From a virus: a DNA stretch of 64,000 nucleotides. The first letter of the stretch is position 1, and each line of letters opens with the position of its first letter. The position numbers and the translations under genes were made by a program. Positions 1-8,402 of this stretch are shown here, in pieces. The notes under the pieces were generated by a model that ran no database searches, was not told where the DNA came from, and worked only from the letters and a program-made list of their open reading frames with translations. Location of the stretch: positions 17,352-81,351 of IMG/VR virus record IMGVR_UViG_3300037193_001894; one strand, 5' to 3'.

Positions 1-1311
1 CACCCGGTGCTCGATGTGCGCGGTGCACCGGTCGGCGATCCTGGCGGTGCTGGCCACGGCCTCGTCCACGGCCTCGAAGCCGAGGTAGGCCAGCCCTGCA
101 CGGACCTCCGCCTCGCTCTTGACGTAGAGCCCGAGGTCGTGGGCGAACAGGTCGGTCTCGTCCTGCACGTCGGTGTTGGTGTTCGCGGCCACCCACGCCT
201 TGTGCTCGTGGCGGTGCTCGGCGGTCGGGTAGTGCGAGTCCACGGTGGCCACGAGGGGAACGCCGTGCTCGCGGCCGAAGGCAACCATCGCCTCGTTGAC
301 CTTCTTCTGCTCCGGCAGGTCGTTGGGCATGACCTCCAGGTAGAACCGGTCACCGAAGATGCCCCGGAGCCGAGCGAGCCGCTCACGGGCCAGGGCCTCG
401 TCGTCCTCGATCACGGGTACGGCCAGCGGGCCGCGCAGGCAGCCGGAGAGCACGATGATGCCCTCGCTGTGGCGCTCCAGGGTGTCCCAGTCGATCCGGG
501 GGAACTTGCCGTAGAGCCCGTCACGGAAGCCCTCGGTGGAGATGGCCCAGAGGTTGCGCAGGCCCTGGTCGTCGATCGCCAGCAGCGTCAGGTGCCAGTA
601 GCCGTACATCGCCTCGGAGAAGTCGGTCTTGCGGACCAGGTTCTTCTTGCGCTGCTCCAGCGTCATGTCGGCCAGGTCGGAGTCGGACACCCGACGGCCG
701 TCCTCGGTCTCCCACCACTCGGCCATGCGGCGGAAGCGGTCGTCCTGGAAGTAGGCCTCCATGCCGAAGATCGGCTTGATCCCCGCAGCCTCACACTCGC
801 GCTGGAGTGTGGGGTGCCCCGAGCAGACGCCGTGGTCGTTCAGCGAGACGGCGCTCTGGCCGTGCTTGACGACCTCGGAGATGACCTCGGTGAGTCGCGA
901 GCGGCCGTCCATCGGCGAGTACTCGGAGTGGGTGTGCAGGTGCACGAAGCCCGTGGCAGCGCCGGGCATCGCGTCGGCGGCGTCCAGCAGGTCGGTGTAG
1001 TCGGGGAAGGAGGGGAACTCGGACCAGCCCCTGATCAGGCTGTAGAAGCCTCGATCCTCGCTGCGCAGGTCCATGAACCGCTCGGTGGCGATCGCGGCCC
1101 AGCCGCCGCTGTGCAGCGGTGCAGCCAGGGCACCAGCGCCTGCGGCTGCGGCGCGTGCCCAGAACGGTGCGGAGATGTGCAGCAGCGAGTCCGTCACGTA
1201 CCAACGGATGCCGAGGTCGTCCTCCAACAGGCTGTTCGCCGGATAGGTCCGGTGATCCACCATGACGGTCTCGGTCGTGCTGCCGTACGTCTCGATGAGT
1301 GAGTACGACAT
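1..1311 (-). CDS. DNA polymerase III alpha subunit, N-terminal part (cut by window edge)
   Basis: This is the replicative polymerase catalytic subunit of the C family. The frame is open for 437 codons from ATG at 1311 to the left edge, so the palm, fingers and C-terminal parts lie outside. The PHP domain starts at residue 124 with HLHTHSEYS, followed by SLNDHGVCSG, the segment around IKPIFGMEAYF, and LSGCLRGPLA; these are typical DnaE PHP signatures. About 120 residues precede the PHP domain, whereas bacterial DnaE normally starts almost directly with it. The gene follows the putative SSB gene after a strong hairpin at 1330-1380, so it may have its own initiation. Phage-encoded pol III fits the primase, helicase and loader genes nearby. 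The family call is secure; the role of the N-terminal extension is unknown. Confidence 0.93.
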   Translation of the reverse strand, partial: MSYSLIETYGSTTETVMVDHRTYPANSLLEDDLGIRWYVTDSLLHISAPFWARAAAAGAGALAAPLHSGGWAAIATERFMDLRSEDRGFYSLIRGWSEFPSFPDYTDLLDAADAMPGAATGFVHLHTHSEYSPMDGRSRLTEVISEVVKHGQSAVSLNDHGVCSGHPTLQRECEAAGIKPIFGMEAYFQDDRFRRMAEWWETEDGRRVSDSDLADMTLEQRKKNLVRKTDFSEAMYGYWHLTLLAIDDQGLRNLWAISTEGFRDGLYGKFPRIDWDTLERHSEGIIVLSGCLRGPLAVPVIEDDEALARERLARLRGIFGDRFYLEVMPNDLPEQKKVNEAMVAFGREHGVPLVATVDSHYPTAEHRHEHKAWVAANTNTDVQDETDLFAHDLGLYVKSEAEVRAGLAYLGFEAVDEAVASTARIADRCTAHIEHRV

Positions 1312-1329
1312 CGGCTCTCCCTAGAGCAA

Positions 1330-1380
1330 GAGCCCCCTCCCACCCCGATGGGGGTCGCGGTGGGGTGGGAGGGAGCCCTC
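1330..1380 (-). terminator. Hairpin terminator after the putative SSB gene
   Basis: On the minus strand the arm GGGCTCCCTCCCACCCC pairs with GGGGTGGGAGGGGGCTC across a 15-base loop, starting just after the stop codon at 1389. The tail (TTGCTC) is only weakly T-rich. It separates the gene at 1389-2363 from the polymerase gene starting at 1311. Confidence 0.7.
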
Positions 1381-1388
1381 ACGTTCTC

Positions 1389-2363
1389 TCAGTCGATGTC
1401 CGAGACCGACGACGACGCGCCGACCGGGGCGGGCTGGCCCTGGCTGCGGACGCGCTCACGCATCGCCGCCAGGCGGTCCTGGTCAACATCGGTGTCGTCG
1501 TTCTTGGGCACCTCGGGAGCCGAGGACTCGCCCTTCGACGAACCCTCGCCCTTGCTCGGGACCGTCTTGGTCTCGTCGAAGAACCGGGCGTAGAACTCGT
1601 CGCTGGCCCGGTCGGAGAGGATCTTCACGAGGTCGATGTTCTGAGCCTTCATCGACTCCTCGTACTTCTTCCACCGCTCCGTGCCCGGGGCGAGGTTCTC
1701 GGTGATCCCCAGGCCGATGTGGGTGTAGACGGCATCCTTGCCCTCGCCGGTCCGCTTGACCACGAAGTCCTGGTTGCAGATCGTCCCGCCGAACGCCGAG
1801 GCGATCGCCGACAGCCCGTTGAAGTAGTTGCTCGGGGCCATGTTGACCACGACGATCCGGCGCTCCTGGAGGACCTTGCCGGTCGGCTCGCCCTTCTCGT
1901 CCCGCTCGTCGATCTCGCGGATCGCGTCGCGGAAGCCGAGCCGCTTGCCGATCTGCGACTCCTCGATCTCACCGGCCGCAGCCATCTCCTTGGTGCCGAC
2001 GACCTCCTCGCGGATGCAAGCCAGCGCCCAGTTCCGGATGGTCGGCTTGCACGGGCGACCCCACTGGTTGGTGAGCCCCTGGTCGCAGATGTAGCAGTCC
2101 TTGAACTGCCCCTCGAACGCCTCGTCGTACCGGCACACGGCGGGCATCGACTTGGGCCAGTTGCCCTCGTAGTCCTTGGGCTTGTTCTTCGTGGGCACCG
2201 AAGCGTGCTGGTCCACGAAGATCCAGTCGTCCTTGTCGGTGAGGTAGCGCAGGACCTCCTGCTCGCCCTCGTCGATGCTCAGGTACTCGACCCGAGCGAA
2301 GCGACCTCCGCCCTGGTTCTCTGCGGCCTTGGTTGCCTGGTCTCCGCCCTTGCGAAACGCCAT
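1389..2363 (-). CDS. Putative single-stranded-DNA-binding protein (zinc-binding type)
   Basis: 324 residues starting MAFRKGGDQ. The middle has a Cys cluster, CRYDEAFEGQ then DCYICD, around residues 80-95, with further Cys in GRPCKP and ALACIRE, which suggests a zinc-binding insertion like that of T4 gp32-type proteins. The C-terminal 60 residues are low-complexity, rich in Ser, Glu and Asp, and end in VSDID, as expected for an SSB tail that recruits partners. It lies between the J-domain-like gene and DNA polymerase III alpha, a position suited to an abundant replication protein. No OB-fold is provable by eye, so the function is inference from tail, metal motif and neighbours. Otherwise it is a conserved protein of unknown function. 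Confidence 0.45.
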   Translation of the reverse strand: MAFRKGGDQATKAAENQGGGRFARVEYLSIDEGEQEVLRYLTDKDDWIFVDQHASVPTKNKPKDYEGNWPKSMPAVCRYDEAFEGQFKDCYICDQGLTNQWGRPCKPTIRNWALACIREEVVGTKEMAAAGEIEESQIGKRLGFRDAIREIDERDEKGEPTGKVLQERRIVVVNMAPSNYFNGLSAIASAFGGTICNQDFVVKRTGEGKDAVYTHIGLGITENLAPGTERWKKYEESMKAQNIDLVKILSDRASDEFYARFFDETKTVPSKGEGSSKGESSAPEVPKNDDTDVDQDRLAAMRERVRSQGQPAPVGASSSVSDID

Positions 2364-2367
2364 GGGA

Positions 2368-3351
2368 TTACCTGCTCTCTATTGCTGGACGCACGGTGTG
2401 TGCGCTGATCTGGGTGTGCAGTGCTATTGCGGCGCGAGAGGCCAGGTCGGGCGAGACCTGGACCCCCTTGTTGAGGAAGACCACCCACTCCTCGTCCACC
2501 GAGGCAACGGCGTAGGGGTGCGGCTGGTTTCCCATCAGGCCGACGGCGAGCGTCGGGCTGATCCCTCTCTCCGACAACTCGGTGATCAGAGCGGCCTGCC
2601 ACTCGGCGAGCCTCTCGGTATCCCACTTCGTGGTCTTCCAGAGGTAGAACGAATACTGCCAGTCTGCACCGACAGTTTCGTGGTGCGGATCCTCATCGAA
2701 CTCGTCTTCACCAACCGTGTCAAGCGACTCGCCGGAATCACTTGAATCGGTTACGAGGCCACCCGATGTCTCCGGCTCCAACTTGTACCCCCAGTCGTCG
2801 AGCACGGACTCGGCGGTGGTGTAGTCGCCGGTCTCGCTCCTCTTGGACGCCTCGGCGGCAGCCCTCAACTTGAGGGCCTCCTGCACGTACTCGTCGTCGA
2901 GGTACTGCTCGCCCAGAGGGAGCGCGTCGTACGCCCCACGCACCTCGGGGTTGAGCAACTGGGTCATGCAGTAGGTCAGCCGCCGAGAGTCCTGGCCACC
3001 CTTGTCGAAGTAGGCCAGGCGGAGATCCTTGCGGGTCGCACCGACATACGGCCAAGGGATGCCCAGGTCCCGGTAGTAGCGGTTGGGGTCCCACGCGAAC
3101 AGCGGACCGGCCAGCGCCATCGTGCGGCTCGTGGAGCACCTCCGGGGTCCCGACCCAACCAGCGCAGGCTCTGCGCCCGTCCCAGGCCGGTCTGGGGGCT
3201 CGTAGAGCCGCTTGGGGATCGGGTCGTATGCGTCCTCGACGTGCCTGGGGGCACCCTCGCGCACGTAGTTGATCCCAGCGGTGGACGAGCCGAGGTGCTC
3301 CTCGTACTTGCGCACGATGTGGCTGAGGTCCAGTGCCTCGCGGAACGGCAT
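2368..3351 (-). CDS. J-domain-like protein lacking the HPD motif
   Basis: 327 residues from ATG at 3351 (MPFREALDLS), chosen because it starts 4 bases after the upstream stop; an upstream in-frame codon would overlap the previous gene. Residues 91-142 resemble a J domain: RYYRDLGIPW, then ATRKDLRLAY, a loop, and LLNPEVRGAYDAL, which follows the DnaJ pattern of YYxxLGV, AxxxxIKxAYR and L.dp..R..YD. The HPD tripeptide that stimulates Hsp70 ATPase is replaced by DKGGQ. The C-terminal half is acidic and unrecognised. A DnaJ-type zinc-finger protein is encoded separately at 11338-12003. The role is probably replisome remodelling or assembly, by inference. A stretch near 2735-2750 uses TCA and AGT codons and matches part of the palindrome at 8373. 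Confidence 0.6.
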   Translation of the reverse strand: MPFREALDLSHIVRKYEEHLGSSTAGINYVREGAPRHVEDAYDPIPKRLYEPPDRPGTGAEPALVGSGPRRCSTSRTMALAGPLFAWDPNRYYRDLGIPWPYVGATRKDLRLAYFDKGGQDSRRLTYCMTQLLNPEVRGAYDALPLGEQYLDDEYVQEALKLRAAAEASKRSETGDYTTAESVLDDWGYKLEPETSGGLVTDSSDSGESLDTVGEDEFDEDPHHETVGADWQYSFYLWKTTKWDTERLAEWQAALITELSERGISPTLAVGLMGNQPHPYAVASVDEEWVVFLNKGVQVSPDLASRAAIALHTQISAHTVRPAIESR

Positions 3352-3355
3352 CGCG

Positions 3356-3739
3356 CTACTCCTTCTCGGTCTCGTCCGCCAGGTCACCCTCGTCCTGGTC
3401 GGACCACTCGTTGCTGCTGGCGGTCTTGGACACCGCGTCGCCGTCCTCGTTGAGGATCTGGCCGGTGCCGTGCTTCCTGAGGCTCATCTCGTCACCCCCC
3501 TCCACGATGTCGTCGTGCTGGAAGACGTAGAGGTACCTGCGGCCGAAGGGGACCTTGGTGTAGGCGAGCGCGTACTGGTAGTGGAACTGGCCGCGCCTGA
3601 CCACGTTGCCCTCGGAGTCCTTCTCGACGAAGCAGTGGCCCGGCTCGGAGAGGAACGGGTCCAGGGGCAGGTCCAGACGACGCTCGTCGCCGTCGGCCGG
3701 GCCTCCCCAGAACCCTACGGTCGTGGTCATCGTCATCAT
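3356..3739 (-). CDS. Hypothetical protein (127 aa)
   Basis: The ATG at 3739 overlaps the primase stop as ATGA, so this start is preferred over the in-frame ATGs at 3736 and 3730. The product begins MMTMTTTVGFWGGPADGDER, has a compact beta-rich middle (CFVEKDSEGNVV, HYQYALAYTKV, RYLYVFQHDD) and an acidic tail ending in ETEKE. No family is recognised. It sits between primase and the J-domain-like gene and should be co-translated with them. Confidence 0.8.
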   Translation of the reverse strand: MMTMTTTVGFWGGPADGDERRLDLPLDPFLSEPGHCFVEKDSEGNVVRRGQFHYQYALAYTKVPFGRRYLYVFQHDDIVEGGDEMSLRKHGTGQILNEDGDAVSKTASSNEWSDQDEGDLADETEKE

Positions 3740-4923
3740 GCGCACCCCCCGTCGTGCGCCTTGGCCATGCAGCGGTAGCAGGTCAGCGCGTTCGGCCGCT
3801 GCCAGATCACCCAGGGCACGGCCTCGGAGTGCAGGTCCCTCAGGTCGTCGTTGTCCATCTCCCCAGGATCGGCCGAAAACGGGCTTTCCACGGCCCAAAC
3901 GTCGGTGTACTGGGCAACCGTCTCCAAGATGCCCTTCTTGGTCACCTTGCCGCGCCGGTCGGTGAGGTCGAGGTAGGCACCCCAGCCCGCTGGGTCGTTG
4001 TCGAGGTGGAACACCACCCGCTTGTACCGGCCGAGCAACTTGGCCTGCCGCTCGGTGATGTCCGCCCCGAAGGTGGCCACGGTGTGGAAGTCCTCGCGGT
4101 CCTGCACCAGCACGCTGAACGGGCTCTCGAAGACGTTGACCTCCTCGAACCGCTCGGGGGCGTAGTTGAACAGCGTGGAGTCCTTGGGGAAGTCGGTCGA
4201 GGACTTGTACTTCGGGGTCCCGTCGCTGGCCAGCCGTCGCGTCTGCCAGCCCACCAGGTCGCCGCGCCAGAAGTGCGGGATGACGATGCGCTCGCTCGGG
4301 GGCAGGGCCTGCCGGGTGCCGTCGGCCTTCACCCGGAAGCCCATCGGGAACCGCTCGGAGTAGCCGATCTGGAACCGGACGGCGTTCTCCTCGGGGACGC
4401 CCCGGCCACCGACGTTGCGGCCGTCGGCGTCGTACTCGATCGGGTCGGTCACCCAGGGGTGCAGCAGCCGCCACGGGTCCAGCACCTGGGGGTCGTAGAT
4501 CGGCATGGGGGCGCGCTCGCCCTTGGTGCCGTAGAGGGCCTGGAAGAACCGCAGCAGCGCGGAGAGGTCCATGACCTCGCCGTCGGTCCCGGTCTCCTTC
4601 GCCAGCCACTTGCGGGCCTCGGTCGAGGAGCCGCCCCGGTGCTCGGCGATGAACCACAGCAGCCCGCCCGACCGCTTGCACCCCAGGCACTTGAACGTCA
4701 ACTTCTTGTAGTTGAGGGCGGCGGTCGGGTCGTGGTCCTGGTTGCGGTGCTCACCGAGCACGCAGGGGATGATCAACTCCTTGCGGGTCGCGGAGTGGCT
4801 GTGCACCCGCAGTTGGAACTCGTCGAGGAGTTCTCGGCACAGCCGCTCCTTCTCCGGCTCCGGCAGCAGCGCCGCCTCGAAGGGCTGGGAGGAGGGGGCT
4901 TCGCCCCTACGGAACGCCGTCAT
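3736..4923 (-). CDS. DnaG-type DNA primase
   Basis: 395 residues. An N-terminal CHC2-type zinc finger is visible: C54, H59, C79, C82, within PCVLGEH and KCLGCKRSGG. The TOPRIM-like core contains SVLVQDREDFHTVATFGADI and VVFHLDNDPAGWGA, the second supplying the acidic DxD-type metal site. The protein synthesises RNA primers and should work with the DnaB-like helicase encoded two genes upstream. The ATG at 4923 overlaps the HTH gene stop as ATGA. It is shorter than bacterial DnaG (about 600 aa) and lacks an obvious C-terminal helicase-interaction domain. The family call is firm. Confidence 0.9.
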   Translation of the reverse strand: MTAFRRGEAPSSQPFEAALLPEPEKERLCRELLDEFQLRVHSHSATRKELIIPCVLGEHRNQDHDPTAALNYKKLTFKCLGCKRSGGLLWFIAEHRGGSSTEARKWLAKETGTDGEVMDLSALLRFFQALYGTKGERAPMPIYDPQVLDPWRLLHPWVTDPIEYDADGRNVGGRGVPEENAVRFQIGYSERFPMGFRVKADGTRQALPPSERIVIPHFWRGDLVGWQTRRLASDGTPKYKSSTDFPKDSTLFNYAPERFEEVNVFESPFSVLVQDREDFHTVATFGADITERQAKLLGRYKRVVFHLDNDPAGWGAYLDLTDRRGKVTKKGILETVAQYTDVWAVESPFSADPGEMDNDDLRDLHSEAVPWVIWQRPNALTCYRCMAKAHDGGCA

Positions 4924-5243
4924 GACCCCACCACCGCCCGGATCTGCTCCATCTGCTCGGGCGTGCGCTGCGCGCTGTGGTCCACGTACTTGCCGTGCTT
5001 GAGGGTGTGCAGGTTGCCCTTGGGCGCACCGCCCGTGGCGGGCCGGTACTCCTTGTGCCAGGCGAGCACCGCCTCGATGTCGAACATCGCGGCCCGCTTG
5101 CGTCCGCCCGCAGGGCTGGGGGAGATGACCTGCGCGACCATCTCGGGGAACCCGTTGCGGGCTCGCCGCTGGTGCCACATGTAGACCTGGTTGGCCGAGA
5201 CGCCGAGCAGCCTCCCGAGGTCGGTGTACCCCGCTACCTCCAT
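4920..5243 (-). CDS. Small helix-turn-helix DNA-binding protein
   Basis: 107 residues starting MEVAGYTDLGRLLGVSANQV. Residues 7-26 fit a helix-turn-helix (LGRLLGVSANQVYMWHQR), and the FDIEAVLAWH segment resembles phage MerR/excisionase-like domains that read a DNA site. The stop is coupled by ATGA to primase and the start follows the helicase stop by 3 bases. Between helicase and primase genes it could be an origin-binding or replication-accessory protein rather than a classical repressor; this is inference. Confidence 0.65.
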   Translation of the reverse strand: MEVAGYTDLGRLLGVSANQVYMWHQRRARNGFPEMVAQVISPSPAGGRKRAAMFDIEAVLAWHKEYRPATGGAPKGNLHTLKHGKYVDHSAQRTPEQMEQIRAVVGS

Positions 5244-5246
5244 CGC

Positions 5247-6557
5247 CTAGTCCCCCACCGTGATCTCGTGCCGGACACGGTACGAGCCGTGCTCGGGATC
5301 CCAGATGATCTGCCAGTTCTTGATGTCCTCGCGGCGGGCAGCGAGGATCTGGAACTTCGCCACCTTGTTGATCCGCTCGGCCTGGTTCTGGTGCAGGGCG
5401 AACACCCAGTTCGCGGCCCGCTCGACACCGGCCGACTCCGCGAGGTGCTGCATCTCGTGGTAGTCCTGCTTCTTCGCGGCCTCCATGCCAGCCCGGTTGA
5501 TCTGGTGGGCCAGCAGCAGCGCGATCGGGTCCCGGCCGTCCTTGATCAGGTCGGACAACTCGTGGACGTTCTCGTTGAACAACTCGTGCCGGGGCTTGCG
5601 TCCGGGGTTCGGGTGCTCGACGTGGGTCAACTGGTCGATGGCCACCCGCTGCACCCCGAGCATCTTCGCCTCGCGGATCATCATCTCCGGGGTCCTGGAG
5701 CCACGCGGCGGGGCGATGATGTGCAACTGCCCCGGCATGTCGGGGAGCACCTCGTGGATGAACTTGCGGACCTGCTGGACCTGCTCCTCGTCCACGGTGC
5801 CGCGCTGCCAGTGCCGAGGGTTGATCCCCAGGTGCAGGCACACGATCCGGTCCAGGGTCATCTCGACCGAGTTCTCCAGGGTGAACAGGCAGAAGTCGTT
5901 GCCCTGCTCGGCCCACTCGAACTTGGCCACCCGGTCCAGGAAGTAGGACTTGCCGACCTTGGGGCCTGCGGCGACCACCGCCATCTCCCCGGGGTGCACC
6001 CCGCCCGTGTGCTCGTCGATCTGCGGCAGCCCGAAGGTGATGCCCTTGGTGGCCGAGCCCTCCTCGACGCGGCGCTCGTACGCGGCCAGCGCGGTGGTGA
6101 ACCCCTCGGAGGCGAGAGCCCGGTTCGACCGGTCCTGGAGCCGGGCGCTGACGGTGAACAACTCGTTGGTGACCTCGGCCAGCATCTCCACCTTGGTGGT
6201 GACCGGGGCCTGGGCCATCCGGGTGCTGGCGTCCTTGATGAAGGTCTGCCACTCCCGGCCCGCGTAGAGGTCCTTGAGGCTGTCGATCGCGGACTCGATC
6301 GTGTCGATCTCGATGTCCTCGTCGGGGAGTTCGACCTCCTCCTCCTCCAGCGTCTCGCCCCAGGTGGCCAGGAGGAACTCCCGGCTGGGGGCCTGCCGAC
6401 GGCCGGAGTCGAAGTAGTAGTCCAGTGCCCAGGCGACCATCGGCCGCAGCGGCTCGGTGGGCACGCACTCCAGGTCGAGCCCGCGACGGGCCAGGGTCTC
6501 CAGGGCGTCGATGTCGCTCAGGCTGGCGTAGAGCACATCCTCGGAGTGGGTGGTCAT
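5247..6557 (-). CDS. DnaB-like replicative helicase
   Basis: 436 residues from ATG at 6557, which overlaps the DnaC-like stop as ATGA. The RecA-like core begins near residue 170 with ITFGLPQID and HPGEMAVVAAGPKVGKS, the last being Walker A at 198-204. CLFTLENSVEM, VQRVAIDQLTHVEH (Walker B) and IALLLAHQINRAG (DnaB H3 region) follow in order. Residues 1-140 form an N-terminal part richer in acidic residues. It should be a hexameric 5'-3' helicase loaded by its upstream neighbour and contacted by the primase downstream. Length and motif order match the family. Confidence 0.9.
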   Translation of the reverse strand: MTTHSEDVLYASLSDIDALETLARRGLDLECVPTEPLRPMVAWALDYYFDSGRRQAPSREFLLATWGETLEEEEVELPDEDIEIDTIESAIDSLKDLYAGREWQTFIKDASTRMAQAPVTTKVEMLAEVTNELFTVSARLQDRSNRALASEGFTTALAAYERRVEEGSATKGITFGLPQIDEHTGGVHPGEMAVVAAGPKVGKSYFLDRVAKFEWAEQGNDFCLFTLENSVEMTLDRIVCLHLGINPRHWQRGTVDEEQVQQVRKFIHEVLPDMPGQLHIIAPPRGSRTPEMMIREAKMLGVQRVAIDQLTHVEHPNPGRKPRHELFNENVHELSDLIKDGRDPIALLLAHQINRAGMEAAKKQDYHEMQHLAESAGVERAANWVFALHQNQAERINKVAKFQILAARREDIKNWQIIWDPEHGSYRVRHEITVGD

Positions 6558-7369
6558 CCCAGGGCCACCGGTCGGGAGATGTTGTTGAGCGCGTCGCTCT
6601 TGGCGCGCTCGCGCACCCGGATGCGGAAGGACTCCCCGGTGACCTCGTGGTCCAGGCACGCCTCGGCCAGCAGGCTCATCACTGCCCCGCCGTAGCCGGA
6701 GTTCATCTCGTCCATGGAGTAGTTGGTCGTGATGATCGTCGGCCGGGAGTTGGCCACCCGGGACCTGATCACGGTGTCGAAGATCGAGCCAGCGAGTTCG
6801 ACCTTGCCCTTGTACTCCTTGCCCACGTCGTCCACCACGAGCACCCCGGCGTTGGTCACGCGGCGGACGAACCACTCGCGCTCCTCGGCGCTGTGCCAGC
6901 CTGCGGTGTAGGCGTCGAGCATCTCGTTGAACTGGGTGAAGTAGCCGTCGTGCCCGAACGCGATCAGCGACTTGAGCAGCAGGGTCGCCAGCATCGTCTT
7001 GCCGGTGCCCGACTGCTTCCCGAGGAGGATGAAGCCCAGCCCCGCGCTGGTGTAGGCCTTGGCGTTCTCGCCGTACTCCACGATCGCGTTGACGACCGCC
7101 TTGGGGACCTGGCTGTCCACGTCCTGCCAGGTGAGCCGCTGGTACTTCAACCCGACGCCGCAGTGGCGCAGGTGGCAGTACAGCAGCCACTGGCTGGGGC
7201 AGTCGCACTCCGTCTCACCCTCGGGGGAGATGAAGACCTTCTCGCCCTTGCAGGTGATGCACGAGGCGTAGGGGTCCCGCCACAGGTCGGGGTGGCGTCT
7301 GCGGAGCCGGTCGAAGTCGGCGTCAGGCAGCGGCTTGATATGCGACGGCAGGGGCGGCAAGGTCAGCAT
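6554..7369 (-). CDS. DnaC/DnaI-like helicase loader ATPase
   Basis: 271 residues. The N-terminus has a zinc-ribbon-like set of cysteines (C37, C40, C55, C57), as in loaders that bind helicase through a metal domain. The AAA+ core has Walker A GKQSGTGKT at 117-125, Walker B VLVVDDVGKE, a sensor-1-like TIITTNYSMDE and an arginine-rich end (RIRVRERAK). It is directly upstream of, and ATGA-coupled to, the DnaB-like helicase, the expected arrangement for a loader-helicase pair. Confidence 0.9.
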   Translation of the reverse strand: MLTLPPLPSHIKPLPDADFDRLRRRHPDLWRDPYASCITCKGEKVFISPEGETECDCPSQWLLYCHLRHCGVGLKYQRLTWQDVDSQVPKAVVNAIVEYGENAKAYTSAGLGFILLGKQSGTGKTMLATLLLKSLIAFGHDGYFTQFNEMLDAYTAGWHSAEEREWFVRRVTNAGVLVVDDVGKEYKGKVELAGSIFDTVIRSRVANSRPTIITTNYSMDEMNSGYGGAVMSLLAEACLDHEVTGESFRIRVRERAKSDALNNISRPVALG

Positions 7370-7414
7370 GGCTCTCCCGGAGTGCTGATGGTCGGTCGGA
7401 CGCTCTGGCGGGCG

Positions 7415-7822
7415 TCAGGACAGGTTGTCGGCGATGGGTTGTGCGAAGTAGGGGTCGGAGCCCTTGCAGAAGCGGTTCACGGAGATCGGGGCGTTGCGCC
7501 ACATCCCGCCATGGACCTGGAACGCGGCCCTGGAGATGGCGACGGCCTTCTCGATCCCCCAGCGCGAGATGAAGCCCTTGAAGATCCCGGCCTCCTTCTT
7601 CGGGTCCCGCACCTGGGGACCATGCGCCGCCTCGATCTCTCCGACCACGTAGTCCCGCAGGTCCGACCAGTTCCACATGGCCTCGGGCTTGGCCAAGAAG
7701 CCCCGCTGGTCGCTCGCCGGGATCACGGTGACCCGTTCCTCCACCTGGGGGACCGGAGTCGATCGGGTGATCACTCGCCGGGTGGACTGTGCGGTGTCGA
7801 GGTCATTGTCGAAGTCGAGCAT
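7415..7822 (-). CDS. Conserved hypothetical protein (135 aa)
   Basis: Begins MLDFDNDLDTAQ. The N-terminal third is polar; residues 48-130 look folded (MWNWSDLRDYVVGEIEA, GIFKGFISRWGIEKAVAIS, MWRNAPISVNRFCKG) and mostly helical. No family is recognised. It precedes the loader gene by 45 bases, so a role in replication initiation is possible but rests only on position. Confidence 0.75.
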   Translation of the reverse strand: MLDFDNDLDTAQSTRRVITRSTPVPQVEERVTVIPASDQRGFLAKPEAMWNWSDLRDYVVGEIEAAHGPQVRDPKKEAGIFKGFISRWGIEKAVAISRAAFQVHGGMWRNAPISVNRFCKGSDPYFAQPIADNLS

Positions 7823-7852
7823 GGTCGGGCAACTCCTTGGAGAGGTCGTAAC

Positions 7853-8287
7853 TCAGCGGGTGGTCTGATCGTTGCGCAGGAGGGTCTCCCAGAACGGAGT
7901 CCCGATCTTCTCGACGGCCGTGCGCACCAGGGAGTGCTCGGCGGCGAGAAGGGAGGTTGAGGAGATGAGGATCAGGTCGGCCCGGCCCTTGTGGACCATG
8001 GCGACGGTGATCGGCTCGTCGGTCTGGCTCGCGCCCCACTCGGTGACGGGCACGGGGGTGGCGACCAGCCAGTGGTAGTCGTCGAGCCCCACGATGTAAC
8101 CGGCCACCTCGTGGTACGGCTGACTGCCGAGGAACCGGAAGGTGACCTTGCGGCCCTTCAACGCAGCATGGGTGATCTGCTTGTTCGACATGGAGGAGCC
8201 GAGACGACCCCGGGGTGCGAGCGCGCCTCGCGGGCTTTCCGTCACCGTTCCCCCGCTCACACTGCCTCCACCGAAAGAGAGCCCCAT
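7853..8287 (-). CDS. Conserved hypothetical protein, possible Sm-like beta-barrel
   Basis: The frame is open from ATG at 8287 (144 aa) but the start is uncertain. ATG at 8191 (MSNKQITHAALKG) gives a compact 112-residue protein and the extra 32 residues are low-complexity; neither start has a strong Shine-Dalgarno. The core GRKVTFRFLG, VAGYIVGLDDYHWLV, ITVAMVHKGRADLILIS alternates strands in a way that recalls Sm/Hfq-like barrels, though this is only suggestive. The predicted promoter at 8403-8432 with its palindrome lies about 110 bases upstream, making this the first gene of the helicase-primase unit. Confidence 0.65.
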   Translation of the reverse strand: MGLSFGGGSVSGGTVTESPRGALAPRGRLGSSMSNKQITHAALKGRKVTFRFLGSQPYHEVAGYIVGLDDYHWLVATPVPVTEWGASQTDEPITVAMVHKGRADLILISSTSLLAAEHSLVRTAVEKIGTPFWETLLRNDQTTR

Positions 8288-8372
8288 CCCACTCTTGGAC
8301 CAGGAAGGGCGGGATGGGGCACGCAGTGGGCCTCACCTCGTCTGGCGAACCGAGGGGGTTGTAGGTCAAGTC

Positions 8373-8394
8373 GGTCGATTCAAGTGAATCGACC
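8373..8394. promoter_or_regulatory. Perfect 22-bp palindrome, candidate operator
   Basis: Arms GGTCGATTCA and TGAATCGACC flank the dinucleotide AG. It begins about 9 bases below the -10 box of the promoter at 8403-8432, so it would cover the first transcribed bases. That is a typical repressor site position. No T-tract follows, which argues against a terminator. Confidence 0.6.
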
Positions 8395-8402
8395 CAGATC
8401 AC

